Origin: Prorocentrum cordatum
Lineage: Eukaryota > Sar > Dinophyceae > Prorocentrales > Prorocentraceae
Reading direction: 5' to 3'
DNA: 64,000 nucleotides
Assembly: GCA_963575745.1 (NCBI GenBank)
Contig: CAUYUJ010014593.1
Location: 964,642 to 1,028,641 of the forward strand
In this document: positions 1 through 11,307 of the stretch, one piece after another
Numbering within the stretch: position 1 is the stretch's first letter
Layout of the letters: each line of letters begins with the position of its first letter
The notes under the pieces: model-generated
What the model saw: the letters and a program-made list of their open reading frames with translations, nothing else
Told to the model about the DNA's origin: nothing
Database searches by the model: none
Program-made: the position numbers and the translations under genes

Positions 1-111
1 ATCGGTCGTTGAGAGTAGGAATTTTCGGGATTCCCAGGTTCCAATCTACTTTGAGCGCCTTCCTACTTCGATGATCGAGTGGCTTCACCTTTTCCGTCCT
101 CCCAAGGGCTT
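1..111. other. unassigned DNA
   Basis: No gene, repeat or RNA feature is recognised here. An open frame starting at 71 runs on into low-complexity DNA without any recognisable domain. Confidence 0.3.
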
Positions 112-237
112 GGCATCGCTTGGACGTGTGCATTTTTCCTTCGGCGAGGACCATGGAGGAGCATCCTTGATCATTTGGCGAAAAAAACACGCACGAAGCC
201 GAACAAAAACACAGGGAATGGACGTCCGAGCGATGGC
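112..237. mobile_element. short element with inverted ends, copy A
   Basis: The left end reads GGCATCGCTTGGACGT and the right end reads ACGTCCGAGCGATGGC. The two are near-perfect inverted repeats, and an inner GTGCATTTTT block is also partly mirrored. A second copy about 80% similar by eye lies at 24401-24523 in the same orientation. No coding capacity is seen. The size and ends suggest a MITE-like or foldback element, but no target-site duplication is evident. Confidence 0.5.
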
Positions 238-1858
238 GAGAGGGGGGTGGACGGAACCCAACCTACTTTTATCGCGTTCCTACTTCATGTTTCTACCTGC
301 CTCTTCCGACCGATGGATAACTGACCTCCGGGGGGGCCCTCGTCGCCACGGTTGGACGCAGCTCGTCCTGCTCCGATCTCCGCTTGCGCCCGGAGGAGCT
401 CTGGTTTTCGAGCCCTCTTGCTGGATCCGGGTCGGGGAACCTCTTCGTGGCCGAGGCTCGCCGTGGCCAGGAAAGCCACTTCGTCCTTCAGACTTCCTCC
501 TGGTAGCACGATGGCTGTGCTCTGTGTTTGAAGCCTTGTCCTCGTGCTCCTTGTTCTCCCATCCCTCATCCTGTTGCATTGTAGTATCCTCTCTGCCTCC
601 TTTCTCCCTCCTTCCCTCCTCTTCTCCTTCCTCCCCCTTCTCCCCCTCGTTCCCAGGACCTCCTTCGGCTTTGCATGCTTGTGCCGCCGGTTTTCCCGCA
701 GCTCTCGGCCCCCCTTTGCAGGGGAGATGTGTTTTCTTCGGCCGTCTTGCACAGGACTTGGAAGTGGGCCCCCAGACGCAGACGCATGCGGAAACGTCCC
801 GGCCTTCTGCTTTGCCGAACCGCCAAAGTCGTTACATGAAGCGAGTGGGTCTTTAAGGAGGCGGGCCCTGATGAGTTCGCAGTTTTCGCGCTCTGGGGCA
901 CCCCAGGCGACCCAGGGCCGTCAGAAAACGGCTCAAGATGGACACCTGGTCCTGGGGAAAGCCTCCTTGGGATTGAAGACCCGTTTCTCTCAGAACCCGT
1001 CTCCTTGTCTCTTTCATGCCACAGAGGTCTGACCCATTCTTTTCATCACCATCACCCGCGCAGGACTCCCAGAGCTGGAATGCCGTCGCCACGCCGAGCG
1101 GTCGCGCGCTAGTACTACAAATACCATTTGTTGTTATTATGCCTCTCTGCAGCTTTTCCCGTGATCATCATCATCCTCCCCTTTTTCCTCTTCTTCCTCT
1201 TTATCCGCTTCCTCACTCATCCCTTCTGTCTGCCTCCTGCCGCACTGAATGTGAGGGAGAGAGAGAGAGAGAGCGAGAACTCCTCCCTTCTGCTATTCCT
1301 CCAGTCACGGCTCTGTAGCAATCTTGTCTCAAGTCATCCCCGTGGCCGCACAATTGAGTGCCACAGAGCCGTGCCTCCCAGCGTCTGGCTGCACGCACTT
1401 GGTTCTTCCAGCCGTATACGGCAGGTTCGTGTCGAGGCGACCGGCGGCGATTCCGCCGCTGGCGTTTAACGTTGACCGCCGCCGGCGACCCAGAATCGGT
1501 CGATGTTGAACGATCTAACGTCCCGGAGACAGCCGATCGTTCAAGTTTGAAAGATAACACTCGGTGTCCGGAAACAGTGCCGAAGTCGGCACGACACGAG
1601 ACAGCCATGCCCGATTGAAGTTCCCCAGCCACACCCTGGGAGCCCTTAGCATCTGCGGGGGCGACGCCAGAAGCTTCCTTCTCGCGGTCCTCCTCCCCCT
1701 CCTGCCCGCCGCCCTCCCTCCCTCCTGCCCGCCGCCTTCCTCCCTCCTCCCTCCTCCCCGCTCTTGGAGGGCTCCTCGAGGGGGCACCGTGGAATGACCA
1801 GCTGGGCTTCGTGCTCCGTTGCTCTCAGCTGCTGACCCCCCCTCCTCGCCTCCGGTTG
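238..1858. other. unassigned GC- and pyrimidine-rich DNA
   Basis: This stretch holds pyrimidine-rich runs (about 540-660 and 1680-1770) and a short GA microsatellite near 1252-1280. Several open frames exist on both strands, but none has a recognisable domain and most overlap low-complexity DNA. I see no gene. Confidence 0.4.
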
Positions 1859-1998
1859 ATCTGGAGGAGGAGAAGGAGGAGGAGGTAGAGGAGGAGGAGG
1901 AAGAGGAGGAGGAGGGGGAGGAGAAGGAGGAGGATGAGGAGGAGGAGGAGGAGGAGGAGGGGGAGGAGTCGAGGAGGAGTCGAGGAGGAGGAGGAGGA
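1859..1998 (+). repeat. (GGA)n trinucleotide tract
   Basis: Imperfect GGA/GAG runs fill this interval. They produce Glu-rich open frames on + and Pro/Leu-rich ones on -, which are compositional artefacts. Confidence 0.8.
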
Positions 1999-2627
1999 TG
2001 GGCCCCTCCCCGAAAGGCCGGTGCGCGTGGGGCGCACGCTGGACCTGACAGCGTGGCCTCTGCGCCTCGAGGCTGTGCCCAGCCAGCTCGCCGTGGGCCG
2101 GCCAGTGGCAGCCGGGTTGATCTCGGCGGGGCAGTCGTGCTCGGCTGCCTCTGCCACTGGATGTCTGCCGCATCTCTCCCTCACGTGGGTCGCACCTGAC
2201 ACAGCTGGTCGCAGCGTTCCTCGCTCCTTCCCCCCCCCCCCCACCCCCCGCACCCGTCCTCCTCGTCCTCCCCCCTCCCCCGCCCGTCATTCCACAGTTG
2301 CACAAGATGAGTACACTACTCTCTTCTCCCCCGAAAATATGCTGAGAGTGTCCACCCCCCTCCGCATACTGCCTCTAATAAACATGAATTGCGCATTCCA
2401 GCATTTCTGTCGTGCTTTCTGCCTTCGATTCCTCCGCGTCTTGTTTCGTATACAGGAGTTGCGCGAAACAGTGTTTCATATTGTTTGGTTTGCTATCATA
2501 TTGTTTACAGTTTTACAAGAAAGGCGCTCTCGCTGCAGCGTGGGCCTCAGTCTCGGATCGGCGCTGTGATCCCGTGGTGCAGAACGGCGCTCCCGCCCCA
2601 TCGTGGGCCACTTTTCTGGATCCCGCA

Positions 2628-2925
2628 GGTCTCGCAGGCAGCACAGGTCCCACAGGACCCACACCAGAGGTCCCACAGGTCCCACCTAACAAATCCCACG
2701 GGTGTCGCAGGTCGCACATGCCCCACAGGTCCGACATGCCCCGCAGGGCCCACAGGTCCCGCCAGTGCCACGGGTCCAACAGTTTTCGCAGGTCTGACAG
2801 CTCCCACAGTTCCCGCAGGTCCCACAGGCCCAGCAGGTTCCACAGGCCCGGTGGCGTCGCGTGTCCCACAGGCTCCACAGTCCACAGAGGTCCCCCAGTC
2901 CGCACAGGTCCCACAGGTTTCTCTT
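2628..2925 (+). repeat. 9-bp minisatellite (consensus CCCACAGGT)
   Basis: About 30 degenerate copies of a 9-bp unit. Because 9 is divisible by 3 the repeat translates as collagen-like Gly-Pro-Thr triplets in one frame, with no signal peptide or flanking domains to support a real protein. Confidence 0.7.
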
Positions 2926-3189
2926 TTTCCAACCTCGCATATCACGATGTGGTCTTCTGTGGCGTTCCGGGTCGGCTATGACACGCGTCCGCGGATAAAG
3001 AATCACCCTGCGACCTACCCAGCCAAAAGGAGTTGGCCCAAATTTGCGAAGACAGCGACAGTGTGGGTGCCGTCGGCTGCTGTGCGTGCTATATGGGGAG
3101 CGCGCGCGCGTTGAACGATTCATGGGACAGCAGCAGAAGGACGAGGACTGAGGTCCCAGGTTCGAAGAGAAAATCGTCGTGGGAACGGG

Positions 3190-3283
3190 TCCTCCTCCTC
3201 CTCCTCCTCGGCCTCCTCCTCCTCCTCCCCCTCCTCCTCCTCCTCCTCCTCCTCCTCCTCCTCCTCCTCCTCCTCATCCTCCA
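3190..3283 (+). repeat. (CCT)n trinucleotide tract
   Basis: Nearly uninterrupted CTCCTC repeats. It is similar in composition to the GGA tract near 1.9 kb but on the opposite strand. Confidence 0.85.
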
Positions 3284-3480
3284 CGCGACAAGGACGCGAG
3301 GGGGGCCGAATAGTCAACGCGGCAGCAGCAGGGAGACGGTGGAAAGAAGACGAGGACGGCAACGAGAAAGGTGGGACAAGAAATAATTGTGGCGTTTTTT
3401 TTTGTTTTTCCAACGACGCGCTGGACACGCGGCACGGCCCGCGCCATGCCACTTCGGCGCTCCACGAGATCGAGCCTTTC

Positions 3481-4330
3481 TAATTAATGCAAGAAGCAAG
3501 CGAGGCCCAGCTCGCTCGCCAGCTTCCCCGCCTCTTTCCTGCACCGTTCGGCGCGGGAGCGCGGGAGCTGAACGCCCGCAGGCGCATCGCCGGGTTTGCG
3601 GGCGGTCCGCGGGCAAAAAAATAAAGGCCAGAGTTCGTCGCCGTGGACAGCATCATGTTGAGATGCAGCCAGGGGTCGCCCATTTTCTTCTCGTCCTTAA
3701 GCCCGGCGTCGACAATGATTCCGCGGCGCACAGTCTGGCCCTGGCAGGCCGTGGATGTCAGGACTTCGGCATGGGAAATGACCGCGCCGGCGCGCGTCAC
3801 CTGCTTGCGGAAGTCGAACGGGTTTCAATTCTGCGGCTCGACGAAGACGAGACCCGCCGCGTTCGCGGCGTCGGTGCTGCGATTGAGTTCCGCTTGCGTT
3901 TTACCACAGGGGCCAGTCTTGTATTCGTCCATGCGTAACCACGCGCCGCTTGGCAGGCACCGCAGGTGCGCCTGACGTTGCTCGGCCTTCGTTGTCTCCG
4001 CTTCGTCCACATCCTTCGGGTGGACCGCCACGTGGACGACCTCGCCTTCGGCGCCCTTGACGAGCGCCTTGTCGAGGTCCAGGTGCACCAGCAGGTGCAT
4101 GCGCATGCCCACGTGTAGGGACAGCATCCCACGCATGCCGCCCGCATCATCTGGGGTGACGCAATTGACCAGCTTCGCGGCCACGTCAAAGCTCAGCGGT
4201 GGCGAGGACGAATCGGCTGCCTGGACGAGGTGGAGCGCCCGCCCGAGAGACGCGGCGCCCCTCGTCGCGCGCATCATCATCCACCGAGCCGCGGTGTCCC
4301 AGAACCAGGTGATTATGTGTCCCGCACGCG
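3481..4330 (-). pseudogene. PIF1-like helicase C-terminal fragment
   Basis: Read leftward from about 4330, the frame holds LVQAADSS, then GGMRG, LHVGMRMHLLVHLDLDKALVKGAEGEVV (split here: LHVGMRM, then LDLDKALVKGAEG), the block typical of PIF1/RecD-like helicase C-terminal halves. After an in-frame TGA at 3823-3825 the same frame continues with TSTACQGQT (motif V-like), GIIVDAG, a MLSTAT block equivalent to the usual LSRA motif, and a GPP segment near the end. Walker A and B are absent, so the copy is 5'-truncated, and the stop breaks it. A paralogue lies at 48216-49713 on +. Its upstream side abuts the R1 array at once. Helicase assignment rests on motif reading only; membership of a Helitron or a host helicase family is not resolved. 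Confidence 0.6.
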
Positions 4331-4339
4331 CCTGGTGCC

Positions 4340-5828
4340 CAATATGCTGGCCCCCCAACGGCCCTCGAAAGTGGCAACAGTTTTGCAGTTCGCAGCCCCC
4401 CAGAGATGGCGAGATTCGATTTGACCTTGTGCGTGGCACCCTCTATGCAGCCACCCTCAGCAGCCTTCGAAAGTAGCGACCGCTCCGCAGTTCGCAGCCC
4501 CCCAAGGATGGAGAGGGCGACTCAGAATTTTCACCTGAAGCCCATCATGCTGGCATTTCCTCAGCAGCCTTCGAACGCGGCGGCAGTTTCGCAGTTCACA
4601 GTCCCCCCAGGGATGGCTAGGCCGAGCTTTCGCCAGGTACCCACTACGCGGGCCCCCCCAGCAGCCTTGGAAATAAATTACCGTTTCGCAGTTCGCAACC
4701 CCCAGAGTTCCCCAACAGCATTCGAGAGTGGCGACCGTTTCGCAGTTCGCAGTCCCTCGGGAACGGCGCGGTCTAGTTTGAATCTGCGCCTGGCACCCAC
4801 TATGCTGCCCCCCCCCCTCCTCAGTAGCATTCGAAAGTGGCGACAATGCCAAAGTAGGCAACCCCCTAGGAATGGCGAGGACTGTTTTAAATTTGCGAAC
4901 GGCACCCCTCATGCCCCACTGAACGCGGCGACGGTTTCGCCGACAGCAGCCCCCAAGAAAACGACAGTCCCCAAGGGGCGGCCCAGCAGCCCTCGAAAGT
5001 GTCGATAGTTTCTCACTTCGCAGCCACTCAGGATGGCAATGTCGACTCCGGGTCCGAGCCCGGTACCCGCTATGCTGGTCCCCTTTTTCAGCAGCCTTCG
5101 AAAGTTTCGCGTGTCGCAGCCCCCAGAAATTGCCATGTCTGATCTGAATCCGCGCTTGGTACATGCCATGTTGCCCCACCCGCTGTGCTGCCCGCCCACA
5201 GCCCTCGAAAGTGGCCGCAGTTTCGCAGTTCGCAGCCCCCCCATAGATGGCGACATGTAATTTGAATCCGCGCTTCGCGCCCAGTGCGATGCCCTTTCCG
5301 GCAGCCCTTGAAAGCGGCGACACCTTCGAAGTTCGCAGCCTCCACCCAAGGGATGGCGAGGTCTACTCTGAATCCGCGCCCGGTGCCCAGTATGCCGCCG
5401 CCCCTCCTAGCAGCCCGCGAAAGTGGCGACGCTCTTGCACTTCGCAACCCCCACCCCCCCAAGGACGGCGATGCTTAATTCGAGTCCGCGCCTGGCCCCC
5501 CAGCAGCTCTCGAATATGGCAACAACTTCGCAGTTTTTACCCTCCCCCCGTTGTGGCGAGGTCTAATCTGGATCCGCGCCTGGCGCCCACTATGCTCCCG
5601 CAGCCCCCAGGGATGGCGATGTCCAATCAGACTCCGCGCCTGGTCCACATTTCGTTGGCCCCTTCAAAGTGGCGACAGTTTCGCAGTTTGCAGCCCCCCA
5701 GGGATGGCGAGGTCCAATGTGACTCCGCGCCTGGCACCCACTGTGCTGCCCCCCCCCCCCCCCCGCAGCCTTCGAAAACGGCGAAAGTCTCGCAGTTCGC
5801 AGCCCCCGCTTCTGGAATGGCGAGGTCT
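4340..5828 (+). repeat. R1 tandem array, about 100-bp units (left part)
   Basis: About 14 degenerate units. The core reads CGAAAGTGGCGACAGTTTCG, then CAGTTCGCAGCCCCCCAG, GGATGGCGAGGTCTAAT, and a CGCGCCTGGCACCCACTATG segment followed by a C-run. Spacing between cores is mostly 97-104 bp, with some shortened units (for example near 4688-4742). The array stops in the middle of a unit at GCGAGGTCT (5820-5828), and an R1 unit resumes from the same nine bases at 19487. This supports one array split by an insertion. Confidence 0.8.
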
Positions 5829-6448
5829 AATTTTGCTGCGGGGGACAGCGGGCCCCCATCGCATACAACTCGGCAAATCGGCACAGGACACGACTGCAGA
5901 GCGCGGAAGGCAAAACAGCAAGAGGACGAGACGCCACCGTCAACGGCCGATGCGGTTGCCGTCTCTCGTGAGAGCGGGGCCTCTGGCGAGAGCATGCGAG
6001 TGACCTTGACTCCGCGTTTCGCGCAGGGTTTCCTTATCCTTGTCTTCAAGGCGACCCAAGGCCGCGCTTGCGAGAGGGCGACAGTTGGCCAGCACCCAAG
6101 TGGCACACCGAGGGCGGCGACGACCCGACAAGTGAGCTACACACTTGAGTCGGGTCCTGAATTGCGTGCCATAGGAGGGTCACACACTAGAGACATCGAT
6201 ACACTGCTTGATGCCAAGCCGGCGTCCGTGTTTGGCACGGCAGTGTTTGGCAAGAGCGCATTCCGTAGGGCACCGCGCGTGGCGCACCCCGCACGCACGG
6301 CCCAGGGCCCTCCCGGCGGGCGGCGCCGACGAGGGCGGAGGGGAGTGGCGATCTAGACACGACTTTGCGAATAATATTATGCGTAAAATCGTATCCCATC
6401 TGGCAGGGGACCGGAGAAGGCCGAGCCATTGGTCGTGATCCTCGTGCA
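5829..6448 (-). other. probable 3' part of LINE-A, left of the Copia insertion
   Basis: This segment lies between the interrupted R1 unit at 5828 and the first recognisable Copia LTR sequence at about 6449. It has no R1 units and no Copia motifs. By position it should be the 3' end of the minus-strand LINE whose 5' end lies at 19486. No coding motif such as a C-terminal zinc knuckle was recognised, so the assignment depends on the nested-insertion model. Confidence 0.35.
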
Positions 6449-6570
6449 GGTGCGTGAGAGATATACGCTGCACGTCTTGTGTATTGTGCAGAGCATGACT
6501 GTAGCATAGCGATCGTGCTGTTACGTGCCATCAGAGATTTCGGGGGCTTTGATAAGTTCATATTGGCAGC
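6449..6570 (+). repeat. Copia 5' LTR, partial
   Basis: The block 6451-6526 (AGATATACGCTGCACGTC through CTGTTACGT) matches 14020-14092 with few differences. A second shared block (TTCGGGG then GATAAGTTC, near 6538-6560) matches about 14198-14220. The 3' copy has about 95 bp extra between the two blocks. The left LTR boundary could not be placed. Confidence 0.6.
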
Positions 6571-6868
6571 GTAGCCTGGTCAGCCAGGTTCGCGCTTTGG
6601 CCCTTCCATATCTCGGCGGCAAGTCTTCAGATTTCGCCGCCACTTCCATCAGTTTCGACCCAGCGGCGGATCTCATAGACCGCCTGGTCAGTTTCTCGTC
6701 AGAGCCCACGTTTGATTTCACAGCCGATCTCACAGTTGATCGCAAAGAACGGGGCAGTTTCGATTTCGTGCAGCACGCTTCGGACAGCAACCCCTTGCAG
6801 TTTCAGTTCAGCCGGATGTCGAAGCCAATGGCGGACATGTTACCAGAGCGAGGGAGTTCCACAATTCG

Positions 6869-7936
6869 ATGGCACTCTCCGTAAATGGAAAAATACGGGA
6901 AGCGGGCGATGATTTGGGCGAAGCAGCTCCCATGCTCAGCGCATGTCTCACAGGCGAAGCTTCGGGCGAAGTTGAGGACGTCTCAGCAGACGAGCTCATC
7001 AAGCCCAACGCGGCGAAGCAGCACATGGCCAGATTGCGGAATCGTTTCAAGATGGGCGACAGGACGGAGCTCGCGGACGACTTTGAGGAGTACTTCTTCA
7101 AGCTCAAGTGGTACAAGGCGAGACACTGTTCGCCTGCATCTCAAGAGTGCGCGCTGCAAAGCGCAAGCTCAGGACGCACGGGGTCGAGCTACCGGCGAAG
7201 GTCCGAGTCTGGCTCGCGCTACGACGAGGAGGATGCTGCGCGGACCAGATGGCGGTCATCGCGGCGGTAGTTAGCAAGGATATCGCACTGGATAAAGTTA
7301 TTGAGGCGTTGGAGACTACGTTCGGGCAGGAGAGCATCATGCACGAGCCGAATCACGCACGGAAGCAGTATTTCGTCGACGAGGACACAGCAGAATACAA
7401 TGAGGAGGAGTTCTATACTGGCGAGCCGGAGAACGAGCCAGACGACTAACGACCAGACGTACTGGGCGGAGGATGACGAGACTTGGTACGACTGCGACGA
7501 GAGCTACTACCAGCGCGACCCCAACGCAGCGCAAGAGCTCGACCCAGGCGAGCACGACGAAGTTTACGCAGCCTACGTGGACGCCAGGAAGCGATTCAAC
7601 GACCAGAAGCTAGCACGTGGCTTCTACCCGGTAGCGGCGATGGTAGGCGGAAGCTCAGGTACGGCCGCAGCATCAGCAGGTGGTTCGCACGGACGAGGCC
7701 GGTCACGCAGCGAAGGCACCAAAGGACGCGGCAAGTCGAAGGGAAGAAAGGGCAGCCCAAAAGGACCATCCCCTCGAGGCGCACACAGCAGACCACGACC
7801 TACGGCATCGGACCCTACGGGAAGGGCAGGGGTAGCTACGAAGCCAGTGCCAACGTCAATACCACCGGCCAACTGCCTACGACGCGGCAAGCCCGGCCAC
7901 TGGGCTAGGGGCTGCACCGAGCCACCCAACAAGTAG
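6869..7936 (+). pseudogene. Copia gag remnant
   Basis: Frames at 6869-7120, 7108-7449 and 7301-7936 join as one gag. The order is an acidic N-terminal part (DLGEAAPMLSACLTG), a helical part (KVIEALETTFGQ), a YVDARKRFNDQKLARGFYPV segment typical of dinoflagellate Copia polyproteins, a Gly/Arg/Lys-rich basic stretch, and a zinc knuckle CLRRGKPGHWARGC. The knuckle has lost its second cysteine (CxxC has become CLRR), which should weaken zinc binding. At least two frameshifts occur, near 7110-7130 and 7440. Confidence 0.65.
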
Positions 7937-8039
7937 CGGGTCCACGCCGACGACAGCTTGATGGTCGATGAGGTCTACTGGGGCGACAAGTGCCATAGCA
8001 AGGCCAACACCAGCGCAATACCAGCAAGCAACGGAGTCA

Positions 8040-8392
8040 TGGACTGTGGAGCGACGACCCTCATGTCCAGCTCAGAGACGATCGAGGACTAGGTGAGGGA
8101 CTGCAGGCAGAAGAGCTATCCCATCGAGGATCTCAGGATCTACAAGTGCCGACGGCCTATCCGGCTCGGTAGTGGCAAGATCGAATATGCGCAGCGGTGT
8201 GGCACAATACCTGCCAGCTTCAAGCAGAAGTCAGGCACGTTCTCCATTTACGCGGTGGCGGTGCCAGGGCGTGCGCCAATCCTGTGCCCGAGGCCGTTGT
8301 TGGAAGTGTTCGGAGTTCAGGTCGACTACGCCGAGCAGACAGCTGCGTGGAACGGTGGCGAGTTCGAGGCTGCAACGCCATCGCCTCAATGA
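8040..8392 (+). pseudogene. Copia aspartic protease remnant
   Basis: MDCGATTLMSS at 8040 replaces the expected D-S/T-G-A catalytic motif. An in-frame stop follows shortly after (near 8090). The frame then continues with a beta-rich segment ending APILCPRPLLEVFGVQVDY, equivalent to the protease C-terminal ILMSR-like block. The Asp is kept, but the Ser/Thr beside it is Cys. Confidence 0.5.
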
Positions 8393-8401
8393 CACGACGC
8401 G

Positions 8402-8590
8402 GTGGACCTACTAGATGAGTTGGACGGGAAGACGAGTCACCACGCGAGCGACTTCGAGCACGAGCCCGCCGATGCAGCGCAGTTCTTCGACCCCGGCAAC
8501 GAGACCATGAGCGGCATTGAGTTTCTGGGCAACGCCTACCTGGCGGACTCCAGCGCGAACGGCGAACCGCAGGAGCAACCACGACGGTGA
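8402..8590 (+). pseudogene. Copia spacer between protease and methyltransferase-like region
   Basis: An acidic open stretch (LLDELDGKTSH onward) follows the protease remnant. It has no catalytic motif and is probably linker of the same polyprotein. Reading frames between 8590 and 8950 are closed by stops. Confidence 0.3.
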
Positions 8591-8949
8591 CCTCAAACAG
8601 AGGGCTGTTCCCGACGCTTAGTACAAGCCAGTTGCTGCAAGGCGTACACGAAGCAGTGGCAGTGTCAGCAGCATTCTTCATGTGGCAACCTGTGTTTCAC
8701 TGCGACAGCCACTGAGCCAATCGACACCGCGCTATCGGACCCATGCTGGCGCCTACTGTCACCTACGGCGGACGAGGCCAGCTTCGGCACCGACGACGAC
8801 CCCGATGACGGTGTCAAGCAGATTTCAACCAACTTCGTTCAGATGATTGACTCAGCCGTGAGGCATGCCAGCGAGCAGCCCTTACAGACCACGAGGAGGG
8901 TGGCTCACCAACGGTGCGCTACGAGACGGACTATGCGGGGAGCTTACGC

Positions 8950-9560
8950 TGGAGAAGCCAGACTTTCGCAAGCACTTCGAGGTCTAGGAGCACGCGCGGA
9001 GACGCATGAGCCGAATGCCGGGTGGGATTTTCCAAAGGGGGATTTTCCGAAGGCATTTCTCAAGAAGGTCCCGGAGGAACAGCGCAACGAGGCTCATCTG
9101 TCACCAATGTGCGGACCCTGGTCCAACATGCAGGAGCTCAACATCCACCGCCGCCCCGGTTGGAAGGAGTACCTCACCGAGCTACGAGAATGATATCATC
9201 GAGTACATCTACAGTTTGTGGCAAAGGTGTATCACATGCAGCAGCAAGGAGGGCGACGTGCTCACATCGAACGTCCAGCTACGTCGAGGGCGTGGCATAC
9301 CGTAGCGTTCAGCCGCCTACACGGCGAACGCAGCACGTTCGACCAATGCATGCACGGCCATCCGATCGAGGGCAGCACGGGCATGGTCAAGAAGCCGGCA
9401 ACGCTAAAGGCAGCTGCATTCAACGAGCGATGCGACCGATCACATGGACGCGACCCACTGGACGGGCGAAAGTATACCAAACCCGCCGAGGACTACCCCT
9501 TCATCTTAGCAGCGATGATGGCGCAAGTCATGGTCGAGTCGGAGATCGAGGGCATCTACG
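8950..9560 (+). pseudogene. methyltransferase-like insert in Copia polyprotein
   Basis: Frames 8843-9193 and 9218-9934 join across a stop. Seen in order are a WDFPKGDFPKAFLKKVPEE helix, LSPMCGPWSNMQ, a helix, then AHIERPATSRAW, a FDQCMHGH segment and KKPATLKAA. The Pro-x-Cys motif followed about 50 residues later by an ExP motif resembles motifs IV (PC) and VI (EN) of C5 cytosine methyltransferases. Retrotransposon-borne cytosine methyltransferases have been reported in dinoflagellates. Here the second catalytic-type motif is ER instead of EN and the frame is broken, so activity is not expected. A different nucleotide-binding fold is possible. Confidence 0.4.
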
Positions 9561-9804
9561 CAGCGGAGGGCCCAACGCAATCGGAGGAGGGTGCCGAACC
9601 CGAGCACTCGGACTCCAGTCGGGAGGCTCACCAGCATGCACGCCTACGAGAGCAGTACGGCACGGAGGACTACGCTACGTCAAGGGATCTCACCGGAGCA
9701 TGGGGCACCCCCTCCACCCAGCAGTACTACATTGTCTACTTCAACAGGCAGGCGCCCAGGACAACATCCTACAGTGAGCATCAGAGTATCGGTGCGAACG
9801 CTGC

Positions 9805-10554
9805 ATGGCCAGACAACGCCCACCAAAAGCACCCAATGCGTCAGCGAAGCAGGCCACCAAGTTCAACGAGATCGTCTGTACGGGCGTCTTCTGGAACAAG
9901 AATAATACTGGCAAGACGGCAGTTCTTGCGATGATAGACGGGGCCGCGCGCTACTGTGCACTACGTATCTTCAAGACCGTGACGGCAGATGAGCTGATCA
10001 TGGCAGTTGCGGGGCTGGATCAGGCAATTTGGACTTATTGGAGAATGCGGACAGACGGTGGTTCACGTTTTGCTTCATATTGTTTTCCACAGTTTTCAGA
10101 ACAGCATAGCATTTCTATCGTCATTGCAGCGGGCGAGGCGCATTCCAGTTTGGGAGTGGTGGAACGTCGGCATCAAGTTGGTCGAGAGGCAGTGGGGCTT
10201 TATTGCGCAGAGGTTATCGACCGTGGAGCCAGGGCGGCTATTGCGGAGGGTGTGATTACGGAGGCTTGTGCCCATGCACCTCATCAGGTCAATCGGCTGG
10301 TTTTCGCGAAGGGCTATTCACCATGCCAGTGGACTTTGGGAATGGATCCGGCTACTACCATGACCAACTCCAGCGACAAGTTCCCACCGGCGACCCTGTG
10401 CCAGATGAAGGGGGCCGTGGACTTCAAGGACGTCCTTGAGCGAAGCTCAATGGCGGAATCAGCGTCTATGAAGGCGGACGCCTCGGCCAAACTACGACGT
10501 GCACTTCTACGGCATCGCGTTGCCCTCAAGCGGGGCCTTGCGATCGGCCAGTAG
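9805..10554 (+). pseudogene. Copia integrase domain
   Basis: The longest clean Copia frame. It reads CTGVFWNKNNTGKTAVLAMIDGAARYCAL (key part LAMIDGAARYC, first Asp), then RTDGGSRFAS (second Asp), then GEAHSSLGVVERRHQ (catalytic Glu), and RLVFAKGYSPCQWTLG downstream, the usual signature of dinoflagellate Copia integrases. The D,D,E triad appears present. The N-terminal HHCC zinc domain was not located; the region just upstream is frameshifted. The frame ends at a stop at 10552-10554. Confidence 0.7.
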
Positions 10555-10590
10555 CGTCACTACTGGAGAGAGGGCAAGACCAACAAGCCC

Positions 10591-11289
10591 ATGAAGAACA
10601 CGTGGAAGGGACCCGCAATCGTGGTCTTCAAGGAGATGAGGCAGGACGAGAGGGGACCGAGGATCTATTGGGTCGTGCACGACGCGAACCTACTGCGCCG
10701 CGCCCCAGTGCACGTTCGACCAGATGGTAGCGGTCAAGGATGCGTTATCCTGGAGAACCTCGCGCAGGCCAAGGAGGCGCTAGGGTATGCGAGGAGGACC
10801 GGAGACACGCAGTTCCACGATGTCAGCTCACAGCAGCAACTTTTCGACGTGCCAGGCGATTCGGGCATGGACATCAGCGACGACGATGGACAAGGGAACG
10901 AAACGCAACCAAAGCGACAGAGGGGAACACCGTCCACTGGAGCAGCAGCTTCGGCAACAACGGAGATGGCACCACCACTCCCCCCCAGTCCAGGCATACC
11001 CAGCACTACAGAGGACGAGCAGATGGACGTTCCTGGCACACCTCAACAGGAAAGACAGCCAAGCGCAGGACAACCAGGTCAAGAACCAACGCCACCGACA
11101 CCCCCACCTCAGCCTATGGGATCACCAGCACAGTCAACGACTCCACTAACCACGCAGACACAGTCACCACCACCTCCAGTTCAGCTGCTACCACCAATGC
11201 CAGCACCAGCTACGTTGGGGCCAGCAGCGGCAGCAGCGCCGAGCTCACTAACACCAGCTCCACCATCCGCTACGTCGAGCGCGGAGTAA
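10591..11289 (+). pseudogene. Copia linker between integrase and RT
   Basis: It begins with WKGPAIVVFKEM and WVVHDANLLRRAPVHVRP, the conserved post-integrase block of this Copia group. It then passes into a Pro/Gln/Thr-rich disordered region (PPLPPSPGIPSTTEDEQ and similar). No enzymatic motif is present. It is continuous with the integrase only across a stop near 10552. Confidence 0.55.
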
Positions 11290-11307
11290 TAGGACAGTCG
11301 CAGGCGA

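Noticed and set aside
2389-3114. Collagen-like Gly-Pro-Thr protein
   Set aside because: The pattern follows from a 9-bp DNA repeat read in triplets. There is no signal peptide, no flanking domain and no coding signal outside the repeat.
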